Below the pieces are notes generated by a model. That model made no database searches. It saw nothing but the letters and a program-made list of their open reading frames with translations, and was not told the DNA's origin. Positions 40,652 to 52,779 of a stretch of 64,000 nucleotides of DNA are shown here, piece after piece (position 1 is the first letter of the stretch; every line of letters starts with the position of its first letter). Where the stretch lies: NCBI GenBank assembly GCA_920105625.2, contig OV050033.1, positions 115,839,700-115,903,699 on the forward strand, written 5' to 3'. The position numbers and the translations under genes were made by a program. The DNA is from Clusia tigrina (Eukaryota; Arthropoda; Insecta; Diptera; Clusiidae).

Positions 40652-43471
40652 AGTACTCGAGCCTCTTGTCAATTTAAGCTATCGCTCAAAGCTATGCTAC
40701 CCTTGAGTCCCAAATCAAACACTGATAAAACTTCAAACGGCCCTAACTACTATACGGTACGTCCTACACCTATCAAAGTGTGCAACATACAAATGCTTGT
40801 AACTTTTTACTGGAGCGTCATAAAACCTGGAAATTTTGTAACAATAAAGAACTCGAGCCTCTTGTCAATTTAAGTTATCGCTCAAAGCTATGCTACCCTT
40901 GAGTCCCAAAACAAACACTGATAAAACTTCAAATGGCCATTACTTCTATACGGTACGTCCTAAACCTTGAAATTTTGTAACAATAAAGTAGTCGAGCCTC
41001 TTGTCAATTACAGCTATCGCTCAAAGCTATGCTACCCTTGAGTCCCAAATCAAACACTGATAAAACTTCTTATGGCCCTAACTTCTATACGGTGCATCCT
41101 ATACATATCAATGTTTGCAACATACAAATACTTGGAACTTTTTACTGGAGCGTCATAAAACCTTGAAATTTTGTAACAATAAAGAACTCGAGCCTCTTGT
41201 CAATTTAAGTTTTCGCTCAAAGCTATGCTACCCTTGAGTCCCAAATCAAACACTGATAAAACTTCAAATGGCCATTATTTCTATACGGTACGTCCTACAC
41301 CTATCAAAGTTTGCATCATACAAATGCTTGTAACTTTTTACTGGAGCGTCATAAAACCTTAAAATTTTGTAACAATAAAGTACTCGAGCCTCTTGTCAAT
41401 TTAAGCTATCGCTCAAAGCTATGCTACCCTTGAGTCCCAAATCAAACACTGATAAAATTTCAAATGGCCCTAACTTCTATACGGTACGTCCTACACCTAT
41501 CAAAGTTTGCAACAATCAATTGCTTGTAACTTTTTACTGGAGCGTCATAAAACCTTGAAATTTTGTAACAATAAAGAACTCGAGCCCCTTGTCAACTTGA
41601 GTTATGCTACCCTTCAGTCCCAAACCAAACACTGATAAAACTTCAAATGACCATTACATCTATACGGTACGTCCTGCACCAATCAATGTTTGCATCATAC
41701 AAATGCTTGTAAGTTTTTACTGGAGCGTCATAAAACCTTAAAATTTTGTAACAATAATGTACTCGAGCCTCTTGTCAATATAAGCTATCGCTCAAAGTTA
41801 TGCTACCCTTGAGTCCCAAATAAAACACTGATAAAACTTCAAATGGCCCTAACTTCTATACGGTACGTCCTACACCTATCAAAGTTTGCAACATACAAAT
41901 GCTTGTAACTTTTTTCTGGAGCGTCATAAAACCTTGTCAATTTAAGTTATCGCTCAGAGCTATGCTACCCTTGAGTCCCAAATCAAACACTGATAAAACT
42001 TCAAATGGCCCTAACTTCTATACGGTGCGTCCTACACCTATCAAAGTTTGCAACACACAAATTCTTGTAACTTTTTACTGGAGCGTGATAAAACCTTAAA
42101 ATTTTGTAACAATAAAGTACTCGAGCCTCTTGTCAATTTAAACTATGGCTCAAAGCTATGCTACCCTTGAGTCCCAAATCAAACAGTGATAAAACTTCAA
42201 ATGGCCCTAACTTCTATTCGGTACGTCCTACACCTATCAAACTTTGCAACATACAAATGCTTGTAACTTTTTACTGGAGCGTCATAAAACCTTGAAATTT
42301 TGTAACAATAAAGTACTCGAGCCTCTTGTCAATTTAAGCTATCGCTCAAAGCTGAGCTACCCTTGAGTCCCAAATCAAACACTGATAAAACTTCAAATGG
42401 CCCTAACTTCTATAATGTACGTCCTACACCTATCAAAGTTTGCAACATACAAATGCTTGTAACTTTTTACTAAAGCGTCATAAACCTTGAAATTTTGTAA
42501 CAATAAAGAACTCGAGCCTCTTGTCAATTTAACTTATCGCTCAAAGCTATGCTACCCTTGAGTCCCAAATCAAACACTGATAAAACTTCAAACGGCCCTA
42601 ACTACTATACGGTACGTCCTACACCGATCAAAGTGTGCAACATACAAATGCTTGTAACTTTTTACTGGAGCGTCATAAAACCTGGAAATTTTGTAACAAT
42701 AAAGAACTCGAGCCTCTTGTCAATTTAACTTATCGCTCAAAGCTATGCTACCCTTGAGTCCCAAAACAAACACTGATAAAACTTCAAATGGCCATTACTT
42801 CTATACGGTGCATCCTATACCTATCAATGTTTGCAACATACACATACTTGTAACTTTTTACTGGAGCGTCATAAAACCTTGAAATTTTGTAACAATAAAG
42901 AACTCGAGCCTCTTGTCAATTTAAGTTATCGCTCAAAGCTATGCTACCCTTGAGTCCCAAACCAAACACTGATAAAACTTCAAATGGCCATTATTTCTAT
43001 ACGGTACGTCCTACACCTATCAAAGTTTGCATCATACAAATGCTTGTAACTTTTTACTGGAGCGTCATAAAACCTTAAAATTTTGTAACAATAAAGTACT
43101 CGAGCCTCTTGTCAATTTAAGCTATCGCTCAAAGCTATGCTACCCTTGAGTCCCAAATCAAACACTGATAAAACTTCAAATGGCCCTAACTTCTATACGG
43201 TACGTCCTACACCTATCAAAGTTTGCAACATACAAATGCTTGTAACTTTTTACTGGAGCGTCATAAAACCTTGAAATTTTGTGACAATAAAGAACTCGAG
43301 CCCCTTGTCAATTTGAGTTATGCTACCCTTCACTCCCAAACCAAACACTGATAAAACTTCAAATGGCCCTAACTTCTATACGGTACGTGCTACACCTATC
43401 AAAGTTTGCAACATACAAATGCTTGTAACTTTTTACTGGAGCGTCATAAACCTTGAAATTTTGTAACAATA
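40652..43471 (+). repeat. 15-mer higher-order repeat, copy 2
   Basis: Repeats the preceding unit at 2820 bp, shifting to 2821 after 40330 because of the 1-bp deletion there. I noted about ten substitutions, for example TTTTCGCTC against TTTTCACTC, AACAATCAATTG near 41514, CCTGCACC near 41674 and TCAATATAAG near 41776. The order of all shortened monomers is preserved. Confidence 0.93.
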
Positions 43472-46249
43472 AAGTACTCGAGCCTCTTGTCAATTTAAAC
43501 TATCGCTCAAAGCTATGCTACCCTTGAGTCCCAAATCAAACACTGATAAAACTTCAAACGGCCCTAACTACTATACGGTACGTCCTACACCTATCAAAGT
43601 GTGCAACATACAAATGCTTGTAACTTTTTACTGGAGCGTCATAAAACCTGGAAATTTTGTAACAATAAAGAACTCGAGCCTCTTGTCAATTTAAGTTATC
43701 GCTCAAAGCTATGCTACCCTTGAGTCCCAAAACAAACACTGATAAAACTTCAATAGGCCATTACTTCTATACGGTACGTCCTACACCAATCAAAGTTTGA
43801 AACATACAAATGCTTGTAACTTTTTACTGGAGCGTCATAAAACCTTGAAATTTTTTAACAGTAAAGTACTCGAGCCTCTTGTCAATTTAAGCTATCGCTC
43901 AAAGCTGAGCTACCCTTGAGACCCAAATCAAACACTGATAAAACTTCAAATGGCCCTAACTTCTGTACGGTACGTCCTACACCTATCAAAGTTTGCAACA
44001 TACAAATGCTTGTAACTTTTTACTGGAGCGTCATAAAACCTTGAAATTTTGTAACAATAAAGTACTCGAGCCTCTTGTCAATTTAAGCTGTCGCTCAAAG
44101 CTATGCTACCCTTGAGTCCCAAATCAAACACTGATAAAACTTCAAATGGCCCTAACTTCTATACGGTACGTGCTACACCTATCAAAGTTTGCAACATACA
44201 AATGCTTGTAACTTTTTACTGGAGCGTCATAAACCTTGAAATTTTGTAACAATAAAGTACTCGAGCCTCTTGTCAATTTAAGCTATCGCTCAAAGCTATG
44301 CTACCCTTGAGTCCCAAATCAAACACTGATAAAACTTCAAACGGCCCTAACTACTATACCGTACGTCCTACACCTATCAAAGTGTGCAACATACAAATGC
44401 TTGTAACTTTTTACTGGAGCGTCATAAAACCTGGAAATTTTGTAACAATAAAGAACTCGAGCCTCTTGTCAATTTAAGTTATCGCTCAAAGCTATGCTAC
44501 CCTTGAGTCCCAAAACAAACACTGATAAAACTTCAATAGGCCATTACTTCTACACGGTACGTCCTAAACCTTGAAATTTTGTAACAATAAAGTAGTCGAG
44601 CCTCTTGTCAATTACAGCTATCGCTCAAAGCTATGCTACCCTTGAGTCCCAAATCAAACACTGATAAAACTTCATATGGCCCTAACTTCTATACGGTGCA
44701 TCCTATACATATCAATGTTTGCAACATACAAATACTTGGAACTTTTTACTGGAGCGTCATAAAACCTTGAAATTTTGTAACAATAAAGAACTCGAGCCTC
44801 TTGTCAATTTAAGTTTTCGCTCAAAGCTATGCTACCCTTGAGTCCCAAATCAAACACTGATAAAACTTCAAATGGCCATTATTTCTATACGGCACGCCCT
44901 ACACCTATCAAAGTTTGCATCATACAAATGCTTGTAACTTTTTACTGGAGCGTCATAAAACCTTAAAATTTTGTAACAATAAAGTACTCGAGCCTCTTGT
45001 CAATTTAAGCTATCGCTCAAAGCTATGCTACCCTTGAGTCCCAAATCAAACACTGATAAAATTTCAAATGGCCCTAACTTCTATACGGTACGTCCTACAC
45101 CTATCAAAGTTTGCAACAAACAAATGCTTGTAACTTTTTACTGGAGCGTCATAAAACCTTGAAATTTTGTAACAATAAAGAACTCGAGCCCCTTGTCAAC
45201 TTGAGTTATGCTACCCTTCAGTCCCAAACCAAACACTGATAAAACTTCAAATGGCCCTAACTTCTATACGGTACGTCCTACACCTATCAAAGTTTGCAAC
45301 ATACAAATGCTTGTAACTTTTTTCTGGAGCGTCATAAAACCTTGTCAATTTAAGTTATCGCTCAGAGCTATGCTACCCTTGAGTCCCAAATCAAACACTG
45401 ATAAAACTTCAAATGGCCCTAACTTCTATACGGTGCGTCCTACACCTATCAAAGTTTGCAACACACAAATTCTTGTAACTTTTTACTGGAGCGTGATAAA
45501 ACCTTAAAATTTTGTAACAATAAAGTACTCGAGCCTCTTGTCAATTTAAACTATGGCTCAAAGCTATGCTACCCTTGAGTCCCAAATCAAACAGTGATAA
45601 AACTTCAAATGGCCCAAACTTCTATTCGGTACGTCCTACACCTATCAAACTTTGCAACATACAAATGCTTGTAACTTTTTACTGGAGCGTCATAAAACCT
45701 TGAAATTTTGTAACAATAAAGTACTCGAGCCTCTTGTCAATTTAAGCTATCGCTCAAAGCTGAGCTACCCTTGAGTCCCAAATCAAACACTGATAAAACT
45801 TCAAATGGCCCTAACTTCTATAATGTACGTCCTACACCTATCAAAGTTTGCAACATACAAATGCTTGTAACTTTTTACTAAAGCGTCATAAACCTTGAAA
45901 TTTTGTAACAATAAAGTACTCGAGCCTCTTGTCAATTTAAGTTATCGCTCAAAGCTATGCTACCCTTGAGTCCCAAAACAAACACTGATAAAACTTCAAA
46001 TGGCCATTACTTCTATACGGTACGTCCTAAACCTTGAAATTTTGTAACAATAAAGTAGTCGAGCCTCTTGTCAATTACAGCTATCGCTCAAAGCTATGCT
46101 ACCCTTGAGTCCCAAATCAAACACTGATAAAACTTCTTATGGCCCTAACTTCTATACGGTGCATCCTATACATATCAATGTTTGCAACATACAAATACTT
46201 GGAACTTTTTACTGGAGCGTCATAAAACCTTGAAATTTTGTAACAATAA
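43472..46249 (+). repeat. Mosaic block after the 15-mer
   Basis: The first about 280 bp still follow the 15-mer. From about 43753 the array switches to TTCAATAGGCC with CACCAATC and AAAGTTTGAAAC, as at 26109-26170, then to monomers with CCTTGAGACCC, then to the order of the 9-mer seen at 28.4-30.9 kb (139-bp copy near 44577, 183-bp near 45205, 162-bp near 45345). At 45940-46240 a fragment of the 15-mer reappears, with CTTCTTATGG at 46133 matching 38246. This reads as several earlier blocks spliced together in register. Confidence 0.8.
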
Positions 46250-49200
46250 AGAACTCGAGCCTCTTGTCAATTTAAGCTATCGCTCAAAGCTATGCTACCC
46301 TTGAGTCCCAAATCAAACACTGATAAAACTTCAAACGGCCCTAACTACTATACGGTACGTCCTACACCTATCAAAGTGTGCAACATACAAATGCTTGTAA
46401 CTTTTTACTGGAGCGTCATAAAACCTGGAAATTTTGTAACAATAAAGAACTCGAGCCTCTTGTCAATTTAAGTTATCGCTCAAAGCTATGCTACCCTTGA
46501 GTCCCAAATCAAACACTGATAAAACTTCAAATGGCCCTAACTTCTATACGGTATGTCCTACACCTATCAAAGTTTGCAACAAACAAATGCTTGTAACTTT
46601 TTACTGGAGCGTCATAAAACCTTGAAATTTTGTGACAATAAAGAACTCGAGCCCCTTGTCAATTTGAGTTATGCTACCCTTCAGTCCCAAACCAAACACT
46701 GATAAAACTTCAAATGGCCCTAACTTCTATACGGTACGTGCTACACCTATCAAAGTTTGCAACATACAAATGCTTGTAACTTTTTTCTGGAGCGTCATAA
46801 AACCTTGTCAATTTAAGTTATCGCTCAGAGCTATGCTACCCTTGAGTCCCAAATCAAACACTGATAAAACTTCAAATGGCCCTAACTTCTATACGGTGCG
46901 TCCTACACCTATCAAAGTTTGCAACACACAAATTCTTGTAACTTTTTACTGGAGCGTGATAAAACCTTAAAATTTTGTAACAATAAAGTACTCGAGCCTC
47001 TTGTCAATTTAAACTATGGCTCAAAGCTATGCTACCCTTGAGTCCCAAATCAAACAGTGATAAAACTTCAAATGGCCCTAACTTCTATTCGGTACGTCCT
47101 ACACCTATCAAAGTGTGCAACATACAAATGCTTGTAACTTTTTGCTGGAGCGTCATAAAACCTGGAAATTTTGTAACAATAAAGAACTCGAGCCTCTTGT
47201 CAATTTAACTTATCGCTCAAAGCTATGCTACCCTTGAGTCCCAAAACAAACACTGATAAAACTTCAAATGGCCATTACTTCTATACGGTGCATCCTATAC
47301 CTATCAATGTTTGCAACATACACATACTTGTAACTTTTTACTGGAGCGTCATAAAACCTTGAAATTTTGTAACAATAAAGAACTCGAGCCTCTTGTCAAT
47401 TTAAGTTATCGCTCAAAGCTATGCTACCCTTGAGTCCCAAACCAAACACTGATAAAACTTCAAATGGCCATTATTTCTATACGGTACGTGCTACACCTAT
47501 CAAAGTTTGCATCATACAAATGCTTGTAACTTTTTACTGGAGCGTCATAAAACCTTAAAATTTTGTAACAATAAAGTACTCGAGCCTCTTGTCAATTTAA
47601 GCTATCGCTCAAAGCTATGCTACCCTTGAGTCCCAAATCAAACACTGATAAAACTTCAAATGGCCCTAACTTCTATACGGTATGTCCTACACCTATCAAA
47701 GTTTGCAACAAACAAATGCTTGTAACTTTTTACTGGAGCGTCATAAAACCTTGAAATTTTGTGACAATAAAGAACTCGAGCCCCTTGTCAATTTGAGTTA
47801 TGCTACCCTTCAGTCCCAAACCAAACACTGATAAAACTTCAAATGGCCCTAACTTCTATACGGTACGTGCTACACCTATCAAAGTTTGCAACATACAAAT
47901 GCTTGTAACTTTTTACTGGAGCGTCATAAAACCTTGAAATTTTGTAACAATAATGTACTCGAGCCTCTTGTCAATTTAAGCTATCGCTCAAAGCTATGCT
48001 ACCCTTGAGTCCCAAATCAAACACTGATAAAACTTCAAATGGCCCTAACTTCCATACGGTACGTCCTACACCTATCAAAGTTTGCAACATACAAATGCTT
48101 GTAACTTTTTACTGGTGCATCATAAAACCTTGAAATTTTGTAACAATAAAGAACTCGAGCCTCTTGTCAATTTAAGTTATCGCTCAAAGCTATGCTACCC
48201 TTGAGTCCCAAATCAAACACTGATAAAACTTCAAACGGCCCTAACTACTATACGGTACGTCCTACACCTATCAAAGTGTGCAACATACAAATGCTTGTAA
48301 CTTTTTACTGGAGCGTCATAAAACCTGGAAATTTTGTAACAATAAAGAACTCGAGCCTCTTGTCAATTTAAGTTATCGCTCAAAGCTATGCTACCCTTGA
48401 GTCCCAAAACAAACACTGATAAAACTTCAAATGGCCATTACTTCTATACGGTACGTCCTAAACCTTGAAATTTTGTAACAATAAAGTAGTCGAGCCTCTT
48501 GTCAATTACAGCTATCGCTCAAAGCTATGCTACCCTTGAGTCCCAAATCAAACACTGATAAAACTTCTTATGGCCCTAACTTCTATACGGTGCATCCTAT
48601 ACATATCAATGTTTGCAACATACAAATACTTGGAACTTTTTACTGGAGCGTCATAAAACCTTGAAATTTTGTAACAATAAAGAACTCGAGCCTCTTGTCA
48701 ATTTAAGTTTTCGCTCAAAGCTATGCTACCCTTGAGTCCCAAATCAAACACTGATAAAACTTCAAAATGCCATTATTTCTATACGGTACGTCCTACACCT
48801 ATCAAAGTTTGCATCATACAAATGCTTGTAACTTTTTACTGGAGCGTCATAAAACCTTAAAATTTTGTAACAATAAAGTACTCGAGCCTCTTGTCAATTT
48901 AAGCTATCGCTCAAAGCTATGCTACCCTTGAGTCCCAAATCAAACACTGATAAAATTTCAAATGGCCCTAACTTCTATACGGTACGTCCTACACCTATCA
49001 AAGTTTGCAACAAACAAATGCTTGTAACTTTTTACTGGAGCGTCATAAAACCTTGAAATTTTGTAACAATAAAGAACTCGAGCCCCTTGTCAACTTGAGT
49101 TATGCTACCCTTCAGTCCCAAACCAAACACTGATAAAACTTCAAATGACCATTACATCTATACGGTACGTCCTACACCAATCAATGTTTGCATCATACAA

Positions 49201-52200
49201 ATGCTTGTAAGTTTTTACTGGAGCGTCATAAAACCTTAAAATTTTGTAACAATAATGTACTCGAGCCTCTTGTCAATTTAAGCTATCGCTCAAAGTTATG
49301 CTACCCTTGAGTCCCAAATAAAACACTGATAAAACTTCAAATGGCCCTAACTTCTATACGGTACGTCCTACACCTATCAAAGTTTGCAACATACAAATGC
49401 TTGTAACTTTTTTCTGGAGCGTCATAAAACCTTGTCAATTTAAGTTATCGCTTAGAGCTATGCTACCCTTGAGTCCCAAATCAAACACTGATAAAACTTC
49501 AAATGGCCCAAACTTCTATACGGTGCGTCCTACACCTATCAAAGTTTGCAACACACAAATTCTTGTAACTTTTTACTGGAGCGTGATAAAACCTTAAAAT
49601 TTTGTAACAATAAAGTACTCGAGCCTCTTGTCAATTTAAACTATGGCTCAAAGCTATGCTACCCTTGAGTCCCAAATCAAACAGTGATAAAACTTCAAAT
49701 GGCCCTAACTTCTATTCGGTACGTCCTACACCTATCAAACTTTGCAACATACAAATGCTTGTAACTTTTTACTGGAGCGTCATAAAACCTTGAAATTTTG
49801 TAACAATAAAGTACTCGAGCCTCTTGTCAATTTAAGCTATCGCTCAAAGCTGAGCTACCCTTGAGTCCCAAATCAAACACTGATAAAACTTCAAATGGCC
49901 CTAACTTCTATAATGTACGTCCTACACCTATCAAAGTTTGCAACATACAAATGCTTGTAACTTTTTACTAAAGCGTCATAAACCTTGAAATTTTGTAACA
50001 ATAAAGAACTCGAGCCTCTTGTCAATTTAACTTATCGCTCAAAGCTATGCTACCCTTGAGTCCCAAATCAAACACTGATAAAACTTCAAACGGCCCTAAC
50101 TACTATACGGTACGTCCTACACCTATCAAAGTGTGCAACATACAAATGCTTGTAACTTTTTACTGGAGCGTCATAAAACCTTGAAATTTTGTAACAATAA
50201 AGAACTCGAGCCTCTTGTCAATTTAACTTATCGCTCAAAGCTATGCTACCCTTGAGTCCCAAAACAAACACTGATAAAACTTCAAATGGCCATTACTTCT
50301 ATACGGTGCATCCTATACCTATCAATGTTTGCAACATACACATACTTGTAACTTTTTACTGGAGCGTCATAAAACCTTGAAATTTTGTAACAATAAAGAA
50401 CTCGAGCCTCTTGTCAATTTAAGTTATCGCTCAAAGCTATGCTACCCTTGAGTCCCAAACCAAACACTGATAAAACTTCAAATGGCCATTATTTCTATAC
50501 GGTACGTCCTACACCTATCAAAGTTTGCATCATACAAATGCTTGTAACTTTTTACTGGAGCGTCATAAAACCTTAAAATTTTGTAACAATAAAGTACTCG
50601 AGCCTCTTGTCAATTTAAGCTATCGCTCAAAGCTATGCTACCCTTGAGTCCCAAATCAAACACTGATAAAACTTCAAATGGCCCTAACTTCTATACGGTA
50701 TGTCCTACACCTATCAAAGTTTGCAACAAACAAATGCTTGTAACTTTTTACTGGAGCGTCATAAAACCTTGAAATTTTGTGACAATAAAGAACTCGAGCC
50801 CCTTGTCAATTTGAGTTATGCTACCCTTCACTCCCAAACCAAACACTGATAAAACTTCAAATGGCCCTAACTTCTATACGGTACGTGCTACACCTATCAA
50901 AGTTTGCAACATACAAATGCTTGTAACTTTTTACTGGAGCGTCATAAACCTTGAAATTTTGTAACAATAAAGTACTCGAGCCTCTTGTCAATTTAAGCTA
51001 TCGCTCAAAGCTATGCTACCCTTGAGTCCCAAATCAAACACTGATAAAACTTCAAACGGCCCTAACTACTATACGGTACGTCCTACACCTATCAAAGTGT
51101 GCAACATACAAATGCTTGTAACTTTTTACTGGAGCGTCATAAAACCTGGAAATTTTGTAACAATAAAGAACTCGAGCCTCTTGTCAATTTAAGTTATCGC
51201 TCAAAGCTATGCTACCCTTGAGTCCCAAAACAAACACTGATAAAACTTCAATAGGCCATTACTTCTATACGGTACGTCCTACACCAATCAAAGTTTGAAA
51301 CATACAAATGCTTGTAACTTTTTACTGGAGCGTCATAAAACCTTGAAATTTTTTAACAATAAAGTACTCGAGTCTCTTGTCAATTTAAGCTATCGCTCAA
51401 AGCTGAGCTACCCTTGAGACCCAAATCAAACACTGATAAAACTTCAAATGGCCCTAACTTCTGTACGGTACGTCCTACACCTATCAAAGTTTGCAACATA
51501 CAAATGCTTGTAACTTTTTACTGGAGCGTCATAAAACCTTGAAATTTTGTAACAATAAAGTACTCGAGCCTCTTGTCAATTTAAGCTATCGCTCAAAGCT
51601 ATGCTACCCTTGAGTCCCAAATCAAACACTGATAAAACTTCAAATGGCCCTAACTTCTATACGGTACGTGCTACACCTATCAAAGTTTGCAACATACAAA
51701 TGCTTGTAACTTTTTACTGGAGCGTCATAAACCTTGAAATTTTGTAACAATAAAGTACTCGAGCCTCTTGTCAATTTAAGCTATCGCTCAAAGCTATGCT
51801 ACCCTTGAGTCCCAAATCAAACACTGATAAAACTTCAAACGGCCCTAACTACTATACGGTACGTCCTACACCTATCAAAGTGTGCAACATACAAATGCTT
51901 GTAACTTTTTACTGGAGCGTCATAAAACCTGGAAATTTTGTAACAATAAAGAACTCGAGCCTCTTGTCAATTTAAGTTATCGCTCAAAGCTATGCTACCC
52001 TTGAGTCCCAAAACAAACACTGATAAAACTTCAATAGGCCATTACTTCTATACGGTACGTCCTAAACCTTGAAATTTTGTAACAATAAAGTAGTCGAGCC
52101 TCTTGTCAATTACAGCTATCGCTCAAAGCTATGCTACCCTTGAGTCCCAAATCAAACACTGATAAAACTTCATATGGCCCTAACTTCTATACGGTGCATC

Positions 52201-52775
52201 CTATACATATCAATGTTTGCAACATACAAATACTTGGAACTTTTTACTGGAGCGTCATAAAACCTTGAAATTTTGTAACAATAAAGAACTCGAGCCTCTT
52301 GTCAATTTAAGTTTTCGCTCAAAGCTATGCTACCCTTGAGTCCCAAATCAAACACTGATAAAACTTCAAATGGCCATTATTTCTATACGGTACGCCCTAC
52401 ACCTATCAAAGTTTGCATCATACAAATGCTTGTAACTTTTTACTGGAGCGTCATAAAACCTTAAAATTTTGTAACAATAAAGTACTCGAGCCTCTTGTCA
52501 ATTTAAGCTATCGCTCAAAGCTATGCTACCCTTGAGTCCCAAATCAAACACTGATAAAATTTCAAATGGCCCTAACTTCTATACGGTACGTCCTACACCT
52601 ATCAAAGTTTGCAACAAACAAATGCTTGTAACTTTTTACTGGAGCGTCATAAAACCTTGAAATTTTGTAACAATAAAGAACTCGAGCCCCTTGTCAACTT
52701 GAGTTATGCTACCCTTCAGTCCCAAACCAAACACTGATAAAACTTCAAATGGCCCTAACTTCTATACGGTACGAC
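46250..52775 (+). repeat. Long-range second copy of the 34.4-45.3 kb region
   Basis: The left part matches 34.4 kb onward at an offset of 11826 bp; the 8-mer part also matches at 10318 bp (36353 to 46671), and from about 48150 the match to 40.65-45.27 kb is at 7498 bp (41935 to 49433, 45208 to 52706). The changing offset means this copy has one 15-mer where the other has two, and one 8-mer/10-mer where the other has two. Shared rare variants include CTTCTTATGG, TACGCCCTACACC/CACGCCCTACACC near 52390 and 44890, and GTAAGTTTTTAC. The right edge is a 6-bp deletion near 52772 (ACGACCTATC). Confidence 0.88.
51458..51653 (+). repeat. Representative full-length 196-bp monomer
   Basis: This copy is close to my by-eye consensus, differing at monomer base 6 (CTTCTG for CTTCTA). 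Landmarks by monomer position: CTTCTATACGG at 1-11; ACGTCCTACACCT at 13-25; the near-palindrome CAAAGTTTG at 28-36; CTTTTTACTGG at 57-67; GCGTCATAAAACC at 69-81; GAAATTTTG at 84-92; CAATAAAG at 96-103; the overlapping palindromes AGTACT and CTCGAG at 103-111; the direct repeat AAGCTAT at 126-132 and again at 139-145; GATAAAAC at 174-181; ATGGCCCTAA at 187-196. It has five CpG sites and about 37% GC. It carries short open frames (ATG at 143 runs 45 codons through the next monomer start), but nothing suggests they are translated. Confidence 0.9.
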
Positions 52776-52779
52776 CTAT

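Noticed and set aside
43472..46249. A separate higher-order unit of its own
   Set aside because: All its parts match pieces of other blocks (15-mer, 24.9-27.5 kb type, 9-mer), and it recurs only as part of the 46-53 kb long-range copy, so I call it a mosaic.
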